A stretch of 37,045 nt of DNA from assembly GCA_946630785.1 (NCBI GenBank), contig CAMOZC010000004.1, positions 1 through 37,045 on the forward strand. Reading direction: 5' to 3'. The translations under genes and the position numbers were made by a program. Shown piece by piece: positions 1 to 8,701 of the stretch. The notes under the pieces are model-generated. The model saw only the letters and a program-made list of their open reading frames with translations. It was not told the DNA's origin and did not search any database. This stretch comes from an uncultured Clostridia bacterium (GTDB lineage: Bacteria > Bacillota > Clostridia > Christensenellales > UBA1242). How positions within the stretch are numbered: the stretch's first letter is position 1; the number at the start of each line of letters is the position of its first letter.

Positions 1-115
1 AAATTCTTTAATATTCATTATCATCAACATTTATTTTGTTTTTCTCATAATCAAATTCTAACAATACAACATGGATTTTGTAAATTCATTTTACGCATCG
101 GTTAAGCAATAAAAA

Positions 116-133
116 AGACGGTTTGCACCGTCT
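116..133 (-). terminator. intrinsic terminator downstream of tRNA-Lys
   Basis: On minus strand AGACGGT-GCAA-ACCGTCT followed by TTTTT; lies 30 nt 3' of the tRNA. Confidence 0.8.
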
Positions 134-162
134 CTTCTAAACCACTGCGAATTTCGCTTTTG

Positions 163-238
163 TGGTGATCCGCCCGAGGCTCGAACTCGGGACAACATCA
201 TTAAAAGTGATGTGCTCTACCAACTGAGCTAGCGGACC
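163..238 (-). tRNA. tRNA-Lys (anticodon TTT)
   Basis: Reverse complement GGTCCGCTAGCTCAGTTGGTAGAGCACATCACTTTTAATGATGTTGTCCCGAGTTCGAGCCTCGGGCGGATCACCA: cloverleaf with encoded CCA, anticodon loop CTTTTAA. Confidence 0.96.
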
Positions 239-300
239 ATGATTATCATCATAACATAGAACTATTTACACTGTCAACTTTTATTATTTATAATTCTGAC

Positions 301-822
301 TTATTTAGCTCCCAACGGATTTAACAGATTGGCAATTTTACGGCGTAATTCATCAATGTTACAGTTGTCAGTATATTGATAATCAAGAACAGGAATTCCG
401 CTGTTACGTAAAATATCCTTAGAAACAGTTTTAATGCGATTGACACGATCAAGGTTGATAATTGACATATCGAACAAATCAACAACCAATATCGGCATCA
501 AATTCGGTGTGAAGACAACAAAATCAGCATACTGCCCTGACATGTGCAAACTTTCACGTACCGATGGGTCGAATAATTTTTCAATTGGCACATTAACGTA
601 AATAATATATTTTTCCGGCAAAGCCTTACGCAAAGCTTCGTAGAAACTCAAAGTGATGGAATCATAATAAGGAATTACCGGCGCACTTTTCGGCATTGTT
701 TTCGGCGTTTTAATTTTTGCTTCAGTACGTTTCAAACGACGGTAACGCAAAAACCAGGCATAAAAGCCTGCAATAATTGCGACGACCAATGCCGGAAAAA
801 TAAAATTTCTTAAAACGTCCAT
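301..822 (-). CDS. membrane-anchored DUF2726-like protein
   Basis: N-terminal TM helix (FPALVVAIIAGFYAWFL) then a DUF2726-like region (ADFVVFTPNLMPILVVDL...GIPVLDY). Confidence 0.5.
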   Translation of the reverse strand: MDVLRNFIFPALVVAIIAGFYAWFLRYRRLKRTEAKIKTPKTMPKSAPVIPYYDSITLSFYEALRKALPEKYIIYVNVPIEKLFDPSVRESLHMSGQYADFVVFTPNLMPILVVDLFDMSIINLDRVNRIKTVSKDILRNSGIPVLDYQYTDNCNIDELRRKIANLLNPLGAK

Positions 823-830
823 AAACTTAA

Positions 831-1355
831 TTATTTAGCTTCAGTCTTAGTTTCTGCAGCTTTAGTAGCTGTAGTTTTTGCAGCAGCGGTTTTAGCTGTT
901 GCAGTTTTAGTTGTTTTGGTTGCTTTCTTAGCAGCTGGTTTTGCCTTGTTTGCGGCAATCAAAGCTACTTTTTCATCTTCAGTTAAGACTTGTTTTTTCT
1001 TGTCGCTAACTTTGATTTTTTCCTTAACCTTAACACCTGCTTTACCGTTCAAGTCGCGGATGTAATACAATTTAGCACGACGAACTTTACCTTCGCGAAC
1101 AACTTCAATTTTATCAATACGTGGTGAATATACTGGGAAAGTACGTTCTACACCAACGCCGAAGCTGATTTTACGAACAGTGAAAGTTTCACGGATACCG
1201 CCGTTCTTACGTGCGATAACCAAGCCTTCAAAAACCTGAATACGTTCCTTGTTTCCTTCAACAATTTTGAAATACACTTTAACAGTGTCACCAACCTTAA
1301 ATGGAGTGATTTCCTTGGTTTGATTTTCCTTCTCAATAAGTTCTACTAAATTCAT
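831..1355 (-). CDS. rplS: 50S ribosomal protein L19 with Lys/Ala/Thr-rich C-terminal tail
   Basis: [92 protein letters not shown] is a canonical L19 core. Start at internal Met ([11 protein letters not shown]) preferred over the ORF-track start at 1391. Confidence 0.96.
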   Translation of the reverse strand: MNLVELIEKENQTKEITPFKVGDTVKVYFKIVEGNKERIQVFEGLVIARKNGGIRETFTVRKISFGVGVERTFPVYSPRIDKIEVVREGKVRRAKLYYIRDLNGKAGVKVKEKIKVSDKKKQVLTEDEKVALIAANKAKPAAKKATKTTKTATAKTAAAKTTATKAAETKTEAK

Positions 1356-1404
1356 AGAGTATATTATATACACCTTTAAAAAATTTTGCAAGAGTTTTAT
1401 TGCG

Positions 1405-1956
1405 TTATATTTTTAATTGCGGAAACTGACAAAGTGCACCCCGATAGATAACTTTCCCCTTCCCACTTTGTTCCAACTTTAAAAGTTCCATCGGGCGCAC
1501 CACTTTCCCAAATTCTTCCTGTTGAATAATACCAAATCGTTCCAAGAAATCCATCACAAATTCCGAACAATATAAACGGCGCGGATTTTTAGAGCGAAAG
1601 CATACATTCCAACGCGACAACACCGCGCCTAAATAATTATATTTATACTTTTTACGTTCCGCATACATCGTTGTAATAAATTCTACAATCTGCGCATATT
1701 TGTCATCACTGACATCAACTTGCATTACTAGAATATCCGCCTTTTTAAAACGTCGCATTAAACCATATTCAACCGACTCTTTAACAAAACCGCCTGGCCA
1801 CGGCCAATAACTCCATATCCGTCCAAAGGAGTACATTGTTTGCAAATTATCATCCACAGAAATTGACACATGAGTGAACCAATCACCGGTAAATTTACTA
1901 ATCGCGCGTGACGTAATCGTTCCTGTTTTACTTAAAACCACATATAAAGACTTCAT
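1405..1956 (-). CDS. YiiX/NlpC-P60-like permuted papain-fold hydrolase
   Basis: N-terminal [10 protein letters not shown] (His region) and later [13 protein letters not shown] (Cys region), circularly permuted NlpC/P60-like order. Confidence 0.5.
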   Translation of the reverse strand: MKSLYVVLSKTGTITSRAISKFTGDWFTHVSISVDDNLQTMYSFGRIWSYWPWPGGFVKESVEYGLMRRFKKADILVMQVDVSDDKYAQIVEFITTMYAERKKYKYNYLGAVLSRWNVCFRSKNPRRLYCSEFVMDFLERFGIIQQEEFGKVVRPMELLKLEQSGKGKVIYRGALCQFPQLKI

Positions 1957-2065
1957 TTTCGACTATCCATTTTTATGTCAGGCAATTTTTTTCAATCACT
2001 TGTGTAAAAACACTTTACCATATATCAAACTCACGCGCACTATTTTTTATTTTGTAATCAAGGAC

Positions 2066-2593
2066 CTACTTCGCCCGATTTGCCAGTGGTCTTTGTCCGT
2101 TATGTTCACGCTTGAACTTTTCGATTTCGGCAGTTTCCCATTCGTCAGCCGTAGCGTACTCTTTTGTTAATGGATACCATGCCACGTGTAAATAGACGTC
2201 ATAATCTTGTACTGCAAAAATATCAATACCACCACGATGTGAATGTCCACCCACAGCCATTTGTGCATATTGACGCAAACGCTTTTTCAATGATGTTGCC
2301 TTACCAATGTAAATCACATTATCATTCAAATCTGTAAAACGCTTTTGTAATTCGTCTGCGTTTGTAACCGTAACTTTTACCACCCGCCCATCATTTCTTG
2401 TAAATGTTGGACAAAATGGTTTGCCATTCACGGTTTTTGCCACGCCAAATTTGATTTCATTCTGCTCTTCATCTGTTACAAAAATCTTATAAATTCCCGG
2501 ACAATCTGGAATCATATTAAACGGATTGGTGCCAATTCGATTTCCATTCAACCACGCAATCAAAGCACCAAATTTTATTTCTTTATTATTCAT
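2066..2593 (-). CDS. GIY-YIG domain protein
   Basis: PGIYKIFV ... VIYIGKATSLKKRLRQYA ... ETAEIEKFKREHNGQRPLAN: GIY, YIG, Arg, Glu and Asn motif positions present. Confidence 0.75.
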   Translation of the reverse strand: MNNKEIKFGALIAWLNGNRIGTNPFNMIPDCPGIYKIFVTDEEQNEIKFGVAKTVNGKPFCPTFTRNDGRVVKVTVTNADELQKRFTDLNDNVIYIGKATSLKKRLRQYAQMAVGGHSHRGGIDIFAVQDYDVYLHVAWYPLTKEYATADEWETAEIEKFKREHNGQRPLANRAK

Positions 2594-2605
2594 TCAATTC
2601 TCCTT

Positions 2606-3271
2606 TTAATTATTCGCAATTGGTGAACTCCCATCATGCTCCTGTTTGTAAATTAAAATTGCTTTTTCCTTTTCTTCATAGACATCACGCTCAGCAGAAA
2701 CAAACTGCCAAGCTACATATAAATAATCTTGATAGTTTTGGATTGTCCAAAGATTTTTTCCTCCTGTATGAGCACTTTCACCTAACGCCATACCAGCTAA
2801 CTGATTCAAGCGTTCATTTAAATGACTAGTGCAACCAATATATAAAACAACATGGTCTTTATCGAATTTTGATTGTTCAACAAAATTTTCTTGCAATGAA
2901 TTTATATCTGGTTGGCTTATATTCTTATTCGGACAAAATGTCTTTCCATTTATAGTTCTAATGCTACCAAAATGGATTTCGGCGAATTTGTTGACAAACA
3001 CACGATAAACCGCCGCTTTATCAGGGATTTTTTGCGTTTTCTCACCCCATAAGCCATCTTCTTTCCATGAAATCAAAGTTTCTAACTTTATTACATTAAA
3101 AAAAGGATTTTCTTCGTCTTTTGATTTCTCTCGCTCAAGTTCGTTTTTCACTCTGAGTTCATACAACTCTTGCTTTTGTTTCTCTTGATTTTTATTATCA
3201 TTTTTTATATATGAAATAAAAAACAAAAGTCCAACGATTAAAACAATCACAAAGAAAGCTAACTCGAGCAT
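2606..3271 (-). CDS. membrane-anchored GIY-YIG-like protein (paralogue of the 2066-2593 product)
   Basis: N-terminal TM (AFFVIVLIVGLLFFISYI); AVYRVFV ... VLYIGCTSHLNERLNQLAGMALG ... EEKEKAILIYKQEHDGSSPIANN aligns with the downstream paralogue. Confidence 0.7.
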   Translation of the reverse strand: MLELAFFVIVLIVGLLFFISYIKNDNKNQEKQKQELYELRVKNELEREKSKDEENPFFNVIKLETLISWKEDGLWGEKTQKIPDKAAVYRVFVNKFAEIHFGSIRTINGKTFCPNKNISQPDINSLQENFVEQSKFDKDHVVLYIGCTSHLNERLNQLAGMALGESAHTGGKNLWTIQNYQDYLYVAWQFVSAERDVYEEKEKAILIYKQEHDGSSPIANN

Positions 3272-3274
3272 ACG

Positions 3275-3553
3275 TTACATCTCCATTTTAGTTTTACGGT
3301 ATTTTGACAAACGATATAACCCAGCATTTTTACCATGCGGCGGATAAACGATATCCCATTCTCCACCAGTCTTAAAATCTGGATATAGGCGTTTACAAAC
3401 CATTTCACGCAATAATGTGCGCAAACGTTTACCATTGCTATCATTTACGGCAATTTTCATTTCTGTTAAAATTTCAGTAGTATCATAACCGTTAATGTTA
3501 TGAAATTTTTGTTCCAATCTTTCCAGAGCATTTTTAATTTCTTCTTTATTCAT
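3275..3553 (-). CDS. hypothetical protein
   Basis: Start MNKEEIKNALERLEQ preceded by AAAAGGAGA; in same-strand tight cluster. ORF-track start at 3598 judged too far upstream. Confidence 0.65.
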   Translation of the reverse strand: MNKEEIKNALERLEQKFHNINGYDTTEILTEMKIAVNDSNGKRLRTLLREMVCKRLYPDFKTGGEWDIVYPPHGKNAGLYRLSKYRKTKMEM

Positions 3554-3578
3554 TCTTATTTCTCCTTTTCTTTTGTTT

Positions 3579-4028
3579 TTAATACGGATATCTATCACTC
3601 ACGATTTCGTGAACGCGATATAATGCTTCATACTGTTTTAATTCAAACACTCCAGCAAAACAATATTGACCGTCTGAATTCTTAATAAACACAATGCGGT
3701 TTTTGCAATCTGAACCTTTAGCATTATTATTCTTTGTATCGGCAATTTCTTCGGTAATACGGTTACCGTTGTTTTCAATAAAATTATGCACATGCTTGTC
3801 CGCTACAACTTCGGTTTGACTGCGGTTAGAATAACAAATAAACCAAACGCCAAGTCCATCAAAATCACATTCTGGGGCGTATAAACGATGCCCGCGTGTA
3901 AACTCCTCTGCCTTTTCAGTGTCCCAACCAAACGCATCGCAACACCTTAAATAAATTTCTTGTGCGTTATCGCCATACGAACGACCGCGCACTAATTCGG
4001 TAATTAAATGCTTATTGTTTTGACTCAT
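3579..4028 (-). CDS. hypothetical protein with C-terminal RIVFIKNSDGQYCFAGVFEL motif (possible PUA/SRA-like fold)
   Basis: ORF with SD-like GGGG; overlaps end of upstream gene by 17 nt. Confidence 0.6.
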   Translation of the reverse strand: MSQNNKHLITELVRGRSYGDNAQEIYLRCCDAFGWDTEKAEEFTRGHRLYAPECDFDGLGVWFICYSNRSQTEVVADKHVHNFIENNGNRITEEIADTKNNNAKGSDCKNRIVFIKNSDGQYCFAGVFELKQYEALYRVHEIVSDRYPY

Positions 4029-4494
4029 TCTTATCATCCCCTTTTTTTAATTTACGAGAAATATTTTTAAGGATTTTCTCTGATTTTTCTTCCGTGATAT
4101 TTAATAAACGAGCAATCTCCGCGTTAGAATGCATTTCATAACCAGTTTTTTCATCATATCCCAAATATAAACGTACAAACCTTCGTTCGTATGGTGTCAA
4201 CAATTTAAATTGTTTTTCAAAATTATTTCTTATCCCAATTAATTCATCTTTTTTCTTCAAAACTTTTGCCTGAAACGCCGCCTCACGATCAGCTCTTCCC
4301 TTTTCATAGGCTTCTACGCTAAAATAATCCCTATGCATTATAGATTCTTCTCGGCGGCACTTAAACAAAGCAGTAGTTTCTGCCCATTTTTCTATTTCTC
4401 GTTTTTTTCTAGCACTAAACTCAATACTATCTTGACTAACTTCCTTATCAGCATCAACTAACTTACTACTTTCATCATTAGTAGTTTCACTCAT
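4012..4494 (-). CDS. sigma-70 region 4-like / HTH protein
   Basis: LTPYERRFVRLYLGYDEKTGYEMHSNAEIARLLNITEEKSEKILKNISRKLKK resembles a sigma-70 region 4 HTH; GGAGG SD upstream. Confidence 0.6.
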   Translation of the reverse strand: MSETTNDESSKLVDADKEVSQDSIEFSARKKREIEKWAETTALFKCRREESIMHRDYFSVEAYEKGRADREAAFQAKVLKKKDELIGIRNNFEKQFKLLTPYERRFVRLYLGYDEKTGYEMHSNAEIARLLNITEEKSEKILKNISRKLKKGDDKNESKQ

Positions 4495-4687
4495 AAATAT
4501 TTTTCCTCCATTAAATTAAATTTTTATTTTCTAGCAACTTGGAAAAATGTTTGTTCGTTTACCTCCTTTTATTTCTAGCCTGGTAGATGAAAGTGTTTTG
4601 GTTGTGCCCTCCTTTGTTTTGACAATACAACAATATATACGACAAAGTCAACAAAAATCCTAATTATGCGACGTTCATAATACAAAA

Positions 4688-4711
4688 AAAATTGCCCTTA
4701 GCAGCAATTTT
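4688..4711 (-). terminator. intrinsic terminator downstream of tRNA-Lys(CTT)
   Basis: Minus strand AAAATTGC-TGCTAAGG-GCAATTTT followed by TTTT. Confidence 0.75.
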
Positions 4712-4743
4712 CGTTCTAGACTTGTTTCGGATTTGTTAAGAAT

Positions 4744-4819
4744 TGGTGAGCCGCCAGGGGCTCGAACCCTGGACCAAAAGATTAAGAGTCTTTTGCTCTA
4801 CCAACTGAGCTAGCGGCCC
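4744..4819 (-). tRNA. tRNA-Lys (anticodon CTT)
   Basis: Reverse complement GGGCCGCTAGCTCAGTTGGTAGAGCAAAAGACTCTTAATCTTTTGGTCCAGGGTTCGAGCCCCTGGCGGCTCACCA; anticodon loop CTCTTAA. Confidence 0.96.
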
Positions 4820-4876
4820 TCACAAATTATAGTAACACATTTTTTTATACTCTGTCAATTAACACTTAACATACAA

Positions 4877-5350
4877 TCATTTGGTTTCCAGATGATAGTC
4901 CACCAATTTTGCTTCCAGTCCACCACTGAATTTAAAAAAGCCATTCAACGAACCACGGTTTTCAATCAGCCAAGGCAACCACATTTTATCCGTTGGATAC
5001 ATTTGTTCCCATGGTATCTGTTTTAAATCAAACCATGACGGGCGCATCTCTTCGGTTTCGCAAGGTTCACCCGCGAATTCGGTCGCAGTAAAGACGTGTA
5101 CATCTTCCAAAACATGTTCGCCTTTAACGTACATATCAAAACGCAAAACCCCATGTTTCTGATAATTCGTTGGCGTCACGTTGATTTCCTCCATGGTTTC
5201 ACGGAGCATTGCTTGCTCAACAGTTTCGCCGGGTTCCAATTTGCCACCAATGCCATTATAATTTCCCGCACCAAAACCGCGTTTTTTCATTGCCAACAAG
5301 ATTTGGTTTTCTTTGAATAAGTATAACAATGTTGTTTGAATTTCTTTCAT
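4877..5350 (-). CDS. Nudix hydrolase (MutT / 8-oxo-dGTPase-like)
   Basis: Nudix box GGKLEPGETVEQAMLRETMEEINV. Confidence 0.9.
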   Translation of the reverse strand: MKEIQTTLLYLFKENQILLAMKKRGFGAGNYNGIGGKLEPGETVEQAMLRETMEEINVTPTNYQKHGVLRFDMYVKGEHVLEDVHVFTATEFAGEPCETEEMRPSWFDLKQIPWEQMYPTDKMWLPWLIENRGSLNGFFKFSGGLEAKLVDYHLETK

Positions 5351-5408
5351 ATGATTCGCTACAGTATAAATCATCTTTCCCGTTTTTCCAATCAGTTAAA
5401 GTTGCAGT

Positions 5409-7007
5409 TTATTCATTACGGAACAAAACGATGATGTCCGATTTCCCATAACCATTGGGTTCAAAGAAGTTGAATGGTAACGTACTAGATCTCACATCGT
5501 TTTCGACATAAGGATGATAATATTGTTCTAAGAATTTACGATTCAGATCGTATTTATGACGATAGGTAATTACAAAATCACACAGTTTGCTACTGATGGT
5601 TTGTTCAAAGGCGTCAAACATCTCTGGAAAATCTTCCTTAGCAAAACAGTTTTCAGCATAATAACGGACATTCGGCACTATGCCCGCAGCATTATAAAAT
5701 CCACAGTCCGCCATCAAATAACAGAACAAAGTTGCTGGCTTTTCTGCAGTTTTGTTATACTCCCCAATCATATCTGCCACCACCAGTTGTGCATATGCTT
5801 CGCGCGGACGATTAATCTCCACCCGATTCGTAACCATCGGTAACGCAGCAAAAAAGCTGATTACGACGATAATTACCGTCCCTACTATTTTAAGCGTTCG
5901 GCGTTGTATCGTGATTTCTACAGCCTGCAACATACTTGACACAACTTTCAGAGCGTAAATCACACCCAAAACCGCATAAGCATGCATTGGCAAATAATAA
6001 TAAAAATAACCGCAGAAGAACCCAATCATAAACCAGGTTGAAAGCGCAGCAATTAACAATAATTTACCACTTCGGCGTTTCCAATTATGCACGGCAAAAC
6101 AAATTAAACCCCAAATCAACACGATGATATAATATGGACCAAGTAAAAATGACTGACCAAAATTCTTCAGCGGATTCACGTAAGATACGCTATTATCAGT
6201 TTGCGTATTACCATTGTAGTTGCCAATATTAACAAGGAAATAAACATTAAATAAATCATCCAGGGCGCCCAGTGCTGCGAAACAAATTATAACTGGAATC
6301 GCAACCAAAACAAAACCACCCAACATCACCCCGCAGCCACGCAAAACGACTTTCAGTTCACGGTTCTTCGCGTTAATCACAAACCAAATTATCAACGGTA
6401 CCAAAAAAAATTCTAGCATAGTGAATTTAACCCAAAACAAAATTCCCATACAAATGCCTAATGCTAAATCACGTTGCCAAGTCACAACTTTGTTGTCCAT
6501 GATAAAATCCAAGAAGCACAATAATCCATACGCAAAAATCGGGAAGCAAAACTCTTCCACGCAAGAACCTTCTAAGCCACGTGCAAGATTTGTACTCAAT
6601 ACCATCATCATCAAAGGCACGACCGCCAAACTCAACCACGGCGATAAAAATTTACGCGCAATACGGTAACAAAAGAACAAGAACAAACTGACACTTAAAA
6701 TTTCCAAGCACCATACGACAAACTGCGAATTTGGGAACAAGCACGCCACCGCAAAAACCGCATAAACAATCGGACCCTTTTGCTCAAACAAATCACGGTA
6801 TGGGACCTTACCGGCAAGAATACCATGACCCATTGTGGTAAACCATTGGTAATCACAATGCGGATTAAAAGTATGGATTGGCGAATTCAGACCATAGAAA
6901 AACATAAAAAATAACGACACAGATAAACAAACTAAATAAACCACCCACGGGCGGAAATCTTTAGCAACTGACTGAATTGGTGTTTCAGTTTCGTTCACAG
7001 TATCCAT
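5409..7007 (-). CDS. GT-C family membrane glycosyltransferase (ArnT/PMT-like)
   Basis: 532 aa, ~10 or more hydrophobic segments, HCDYQWFTTMGHGILAGKVPYRDLFEQKGPIVYAVFA region typical of GT39-like enzymes. Confidence 0.65.
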   Translation of the reverse strand: MDTVNETETPIQSVAKDFRPWVVYLVCLSVSLFFMFFYGLNSPIHTFNPHCDYQWFTTMGHGILAGKVPYRDLFEQKGPIVYAVFAVACLFPNSQFVVWCLEILSVSLFLFFCYRIARKFLSPWLSLAVVPLMMMVLSTNLARGLEGSCVEEFCFPIFAYGLLCFLDFIMDNKVVTWQRDLALGICMGILFWVKFTMLEFFLVPLIIWFVINAKNRELKVVLRGCGVMLGGFVLVAIPVIICFAALGALDDLFNVYFLVNIGNYNGNTQTDNSVSYVNPLKNFGQSFLLGPYYIIVLIWGLICFAVHNWKRRSGKLLLIAALSTWFMIGFFCGYFYYYLPMHAYAVLGVIYALKVVSSMLQAVEITIQRRTLKIVGTVIIVVISFFAALPMVTNRVEINRPREAYAQLVVADMIGEYNKTAEKPATLFCYLMADCGFYNAAGIVPNVRYYAENCFAKEDFPEMFDAFEQTISSKLCDFVITYRHKYDLNRKFLEQYYHPYVENDVRSSTLPFNFFEPNGYGKSDIIVLFRNE

Positions 7008-7051
7008 AAATCAATCCAGTATACACTGGCAATAAACGAACCGCAAAAACT

Positions 7052-7765
7052 TTATTTAATGGTTTCAGTTTCAGGTTCATAACTGTAAAGAACTTTATCA
7101 ATGCCATCCATTTTTTTTGGTTTTTGGCTATCGGTTTTCTTCATATCAACCATGTCGGCGTCTGGTACAGCTACACCCAAAGATAATAATTTATTTTGAC
7201 AATCTTCAATTCTTAATTCTAATTCATGATGCCATTTGAAATTTATTTCAATGTGCTCATTACGTTCTTGCTCACTTTTTTCAATGAATCTTTTTTTCAT
7301 GCGTTTTTTATCTTCTTCGCTGATAACATGTTTTTTTGCATATTTATTTAAGCGACGTTTCAGTATCGGAAGCGATTCTGTATAAAAGGAATAGCACTCT
7401 TTGTAGAATTGAATTTTTCCACGTTTCCCAAGTTTGAAAAAATCTTTTTCGTAATCTTTTAATAACTCATCGTCAATGTTAGAAGCGAGATCAACAAAAT
7501 CGTCATAAGTATCATCTTCATCCCCGTATACCTCATCTTCATCTAGCACACGAAAATCCAAACGGAAATTACCAACCAACCACCAAAGTTTTTCTTCAAC
7601 TTGTTCTTTAGTCATCGGACAACCTTTTTTATCTAAAATGACTTCCCCTACCGATGCTTCACTGATTGCTTTCTTTTCGGCAGCCGTATGTTTAGCTTCA
7701 CCTGCTTTTAGTAAAGTTTTATCATTTTCCGTGATTGTGGTACTTTTCAATTTCCCCATTGACAT
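7052..7765 (-). CDS. hypothetical protein, charged
   Basis: Long ORF with no recognised domain. Confidence 0.6.
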   Translation of the reverse strand: MSMGKLKSTTITENDKTLLKAGEAKHTAAEKKAISEASVGEVILDKKGCPMTKEQVEEKLWWLVGNFRLDFRVLDEDEVYGDEDDTYDDFVDLASNIDDELLKDYEKDFFKLGKRGKIQFYKECYSFYTESLPILKRRLNKYAKKHVISEEDKKRMKKRFIEKSEQERNEHIEINFKWHHELELRIEDCQNKLLSLGVAVPDADMVDMKKTDSQKPKKMDGIDKVLYSYEPETETIK

Positions 7766-7858
7766 ATCTTACTCCACCGCGCGCAAAATTACAAGACCGA
7801 AATTCATATAAAATCATCCAATGAAATAATTAACGATATTGGGAATCAAAAACATATT

Positions 7859-8623
7859 TTACGCTGAATAACTTTTGCCAAACATTTTTTCCGCAAAATG
7901 CGTATTCACGTTTTTAGAATCCATCACGGTTAAAACATCGGTACTATTAAATTCATAATCGAAATAAGCACCTTCGCCTAAACGGCAACCTAACATGCAA
8001 TACATACGAATCAATGGTGGTAATTGTTGTTTTACCAAGTCCATATTAATTTCATTTTCGGGTAACAAATCCAACTTCGTGCAAGGTTCTTTGGCATAAC
8101 ACATCATTGTTTTATCTTCCAACAAATAATGATAGTGGCAATAGGACAAAGCATGTTTAAGTGCTTCTGGGTCTACACCATGTAAACTGGATGTACCAAA
8201 AACATAACGACAATCTTGCAAACTAGCATACTCAAAGATTGCGTGTAGCAATAATTTAATAGCCGGTCCATTGCGGTAATCACTATGCACCACCGCACGT
8301 CCTAATTCCAACAAGCGAATCCCTGGTTTTCTTAAATTGCTGATATCAAATTCACTTTCGCACAAAAATTCCTGATTAGGATTTTTAATGTTAGATAACA
8401 AACGATAGGTACCAATCACTTGATTTGTTTCCATGTCCTTCACAATTAAATGATCACAAATCGCATCATATTCACTTTTATCGTTCGTTGCCTCGGAAGA
8501 TTGATTAAATGCTAAAACCAATAATTGGTAACGCAATTCCTGAGCAGCTGTCAACTCTTCTGGTTCATTTGCCAAACCAACGCATAAATTGCCGATTGGT
8601 TTAATTGCATCAAACATAATCAT
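7859..8623 (-). CDS. OlsB-like GNAT-fold N-acyltransferase (Acetyltransf_5 type)
   Basis: DHLIVKDMETNQVIGTYRLL ... RLLELGRAVVHSDYRNGPAIKLLLHAI ... RYVFGTSSLHGVDPE ... LPPLIRMYCMLGCRLGEGAYFDYEFNSTDVLTVMD follow the OlsB family pattern. Confidence 0.8.
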   Translation of the reverse strand: MIMFDAIKPIGNLCVGLANEPEELTAAQELRYQLLVLAFNQSSEATNDKSEYDAICDHLIVKDMETNQVIGTYRLLSNIKNPNQEFLCESEFDISNLRKPGIRLLELGRAVVHSDYRNGPAIKLLLHAIFEYASLQDCRYVFGTSSLHGVDPEALKHALSYCHYHYLLEDKTMMCYAKEPCTKLDLLPENEINMDLVKQQLPPLIRMYCMLGCRLGEGAYFDYEFNSTDVLTVMDSKNVNTHFAEKMFGKSYSA

Positions 8624-8701
8624 ATACTGTATTATGTTTAGTTTTTAACTGACCGTCAATCACAATTTGACAATCAACACGATAAAACATAAACTTAATT
8701 A

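Noticed and set aside
1148-1336. 62-aa ORF antiparallel-frame inside rplS
   Set aside because: Alternative frame within the well-conserved L19 gene; spurious.
163-4819. Two tRNA-Lys genes in the same orientation sharing a 23-nt identical block (tgctctaccaactgagctagcgg), possibly flanking an integrated element
   Set aside because: The identity is the conserved tRNA D-arm/5' region, the enclosed interval includes rplS, and no integrase or 3'-end tRNA duplication is present.
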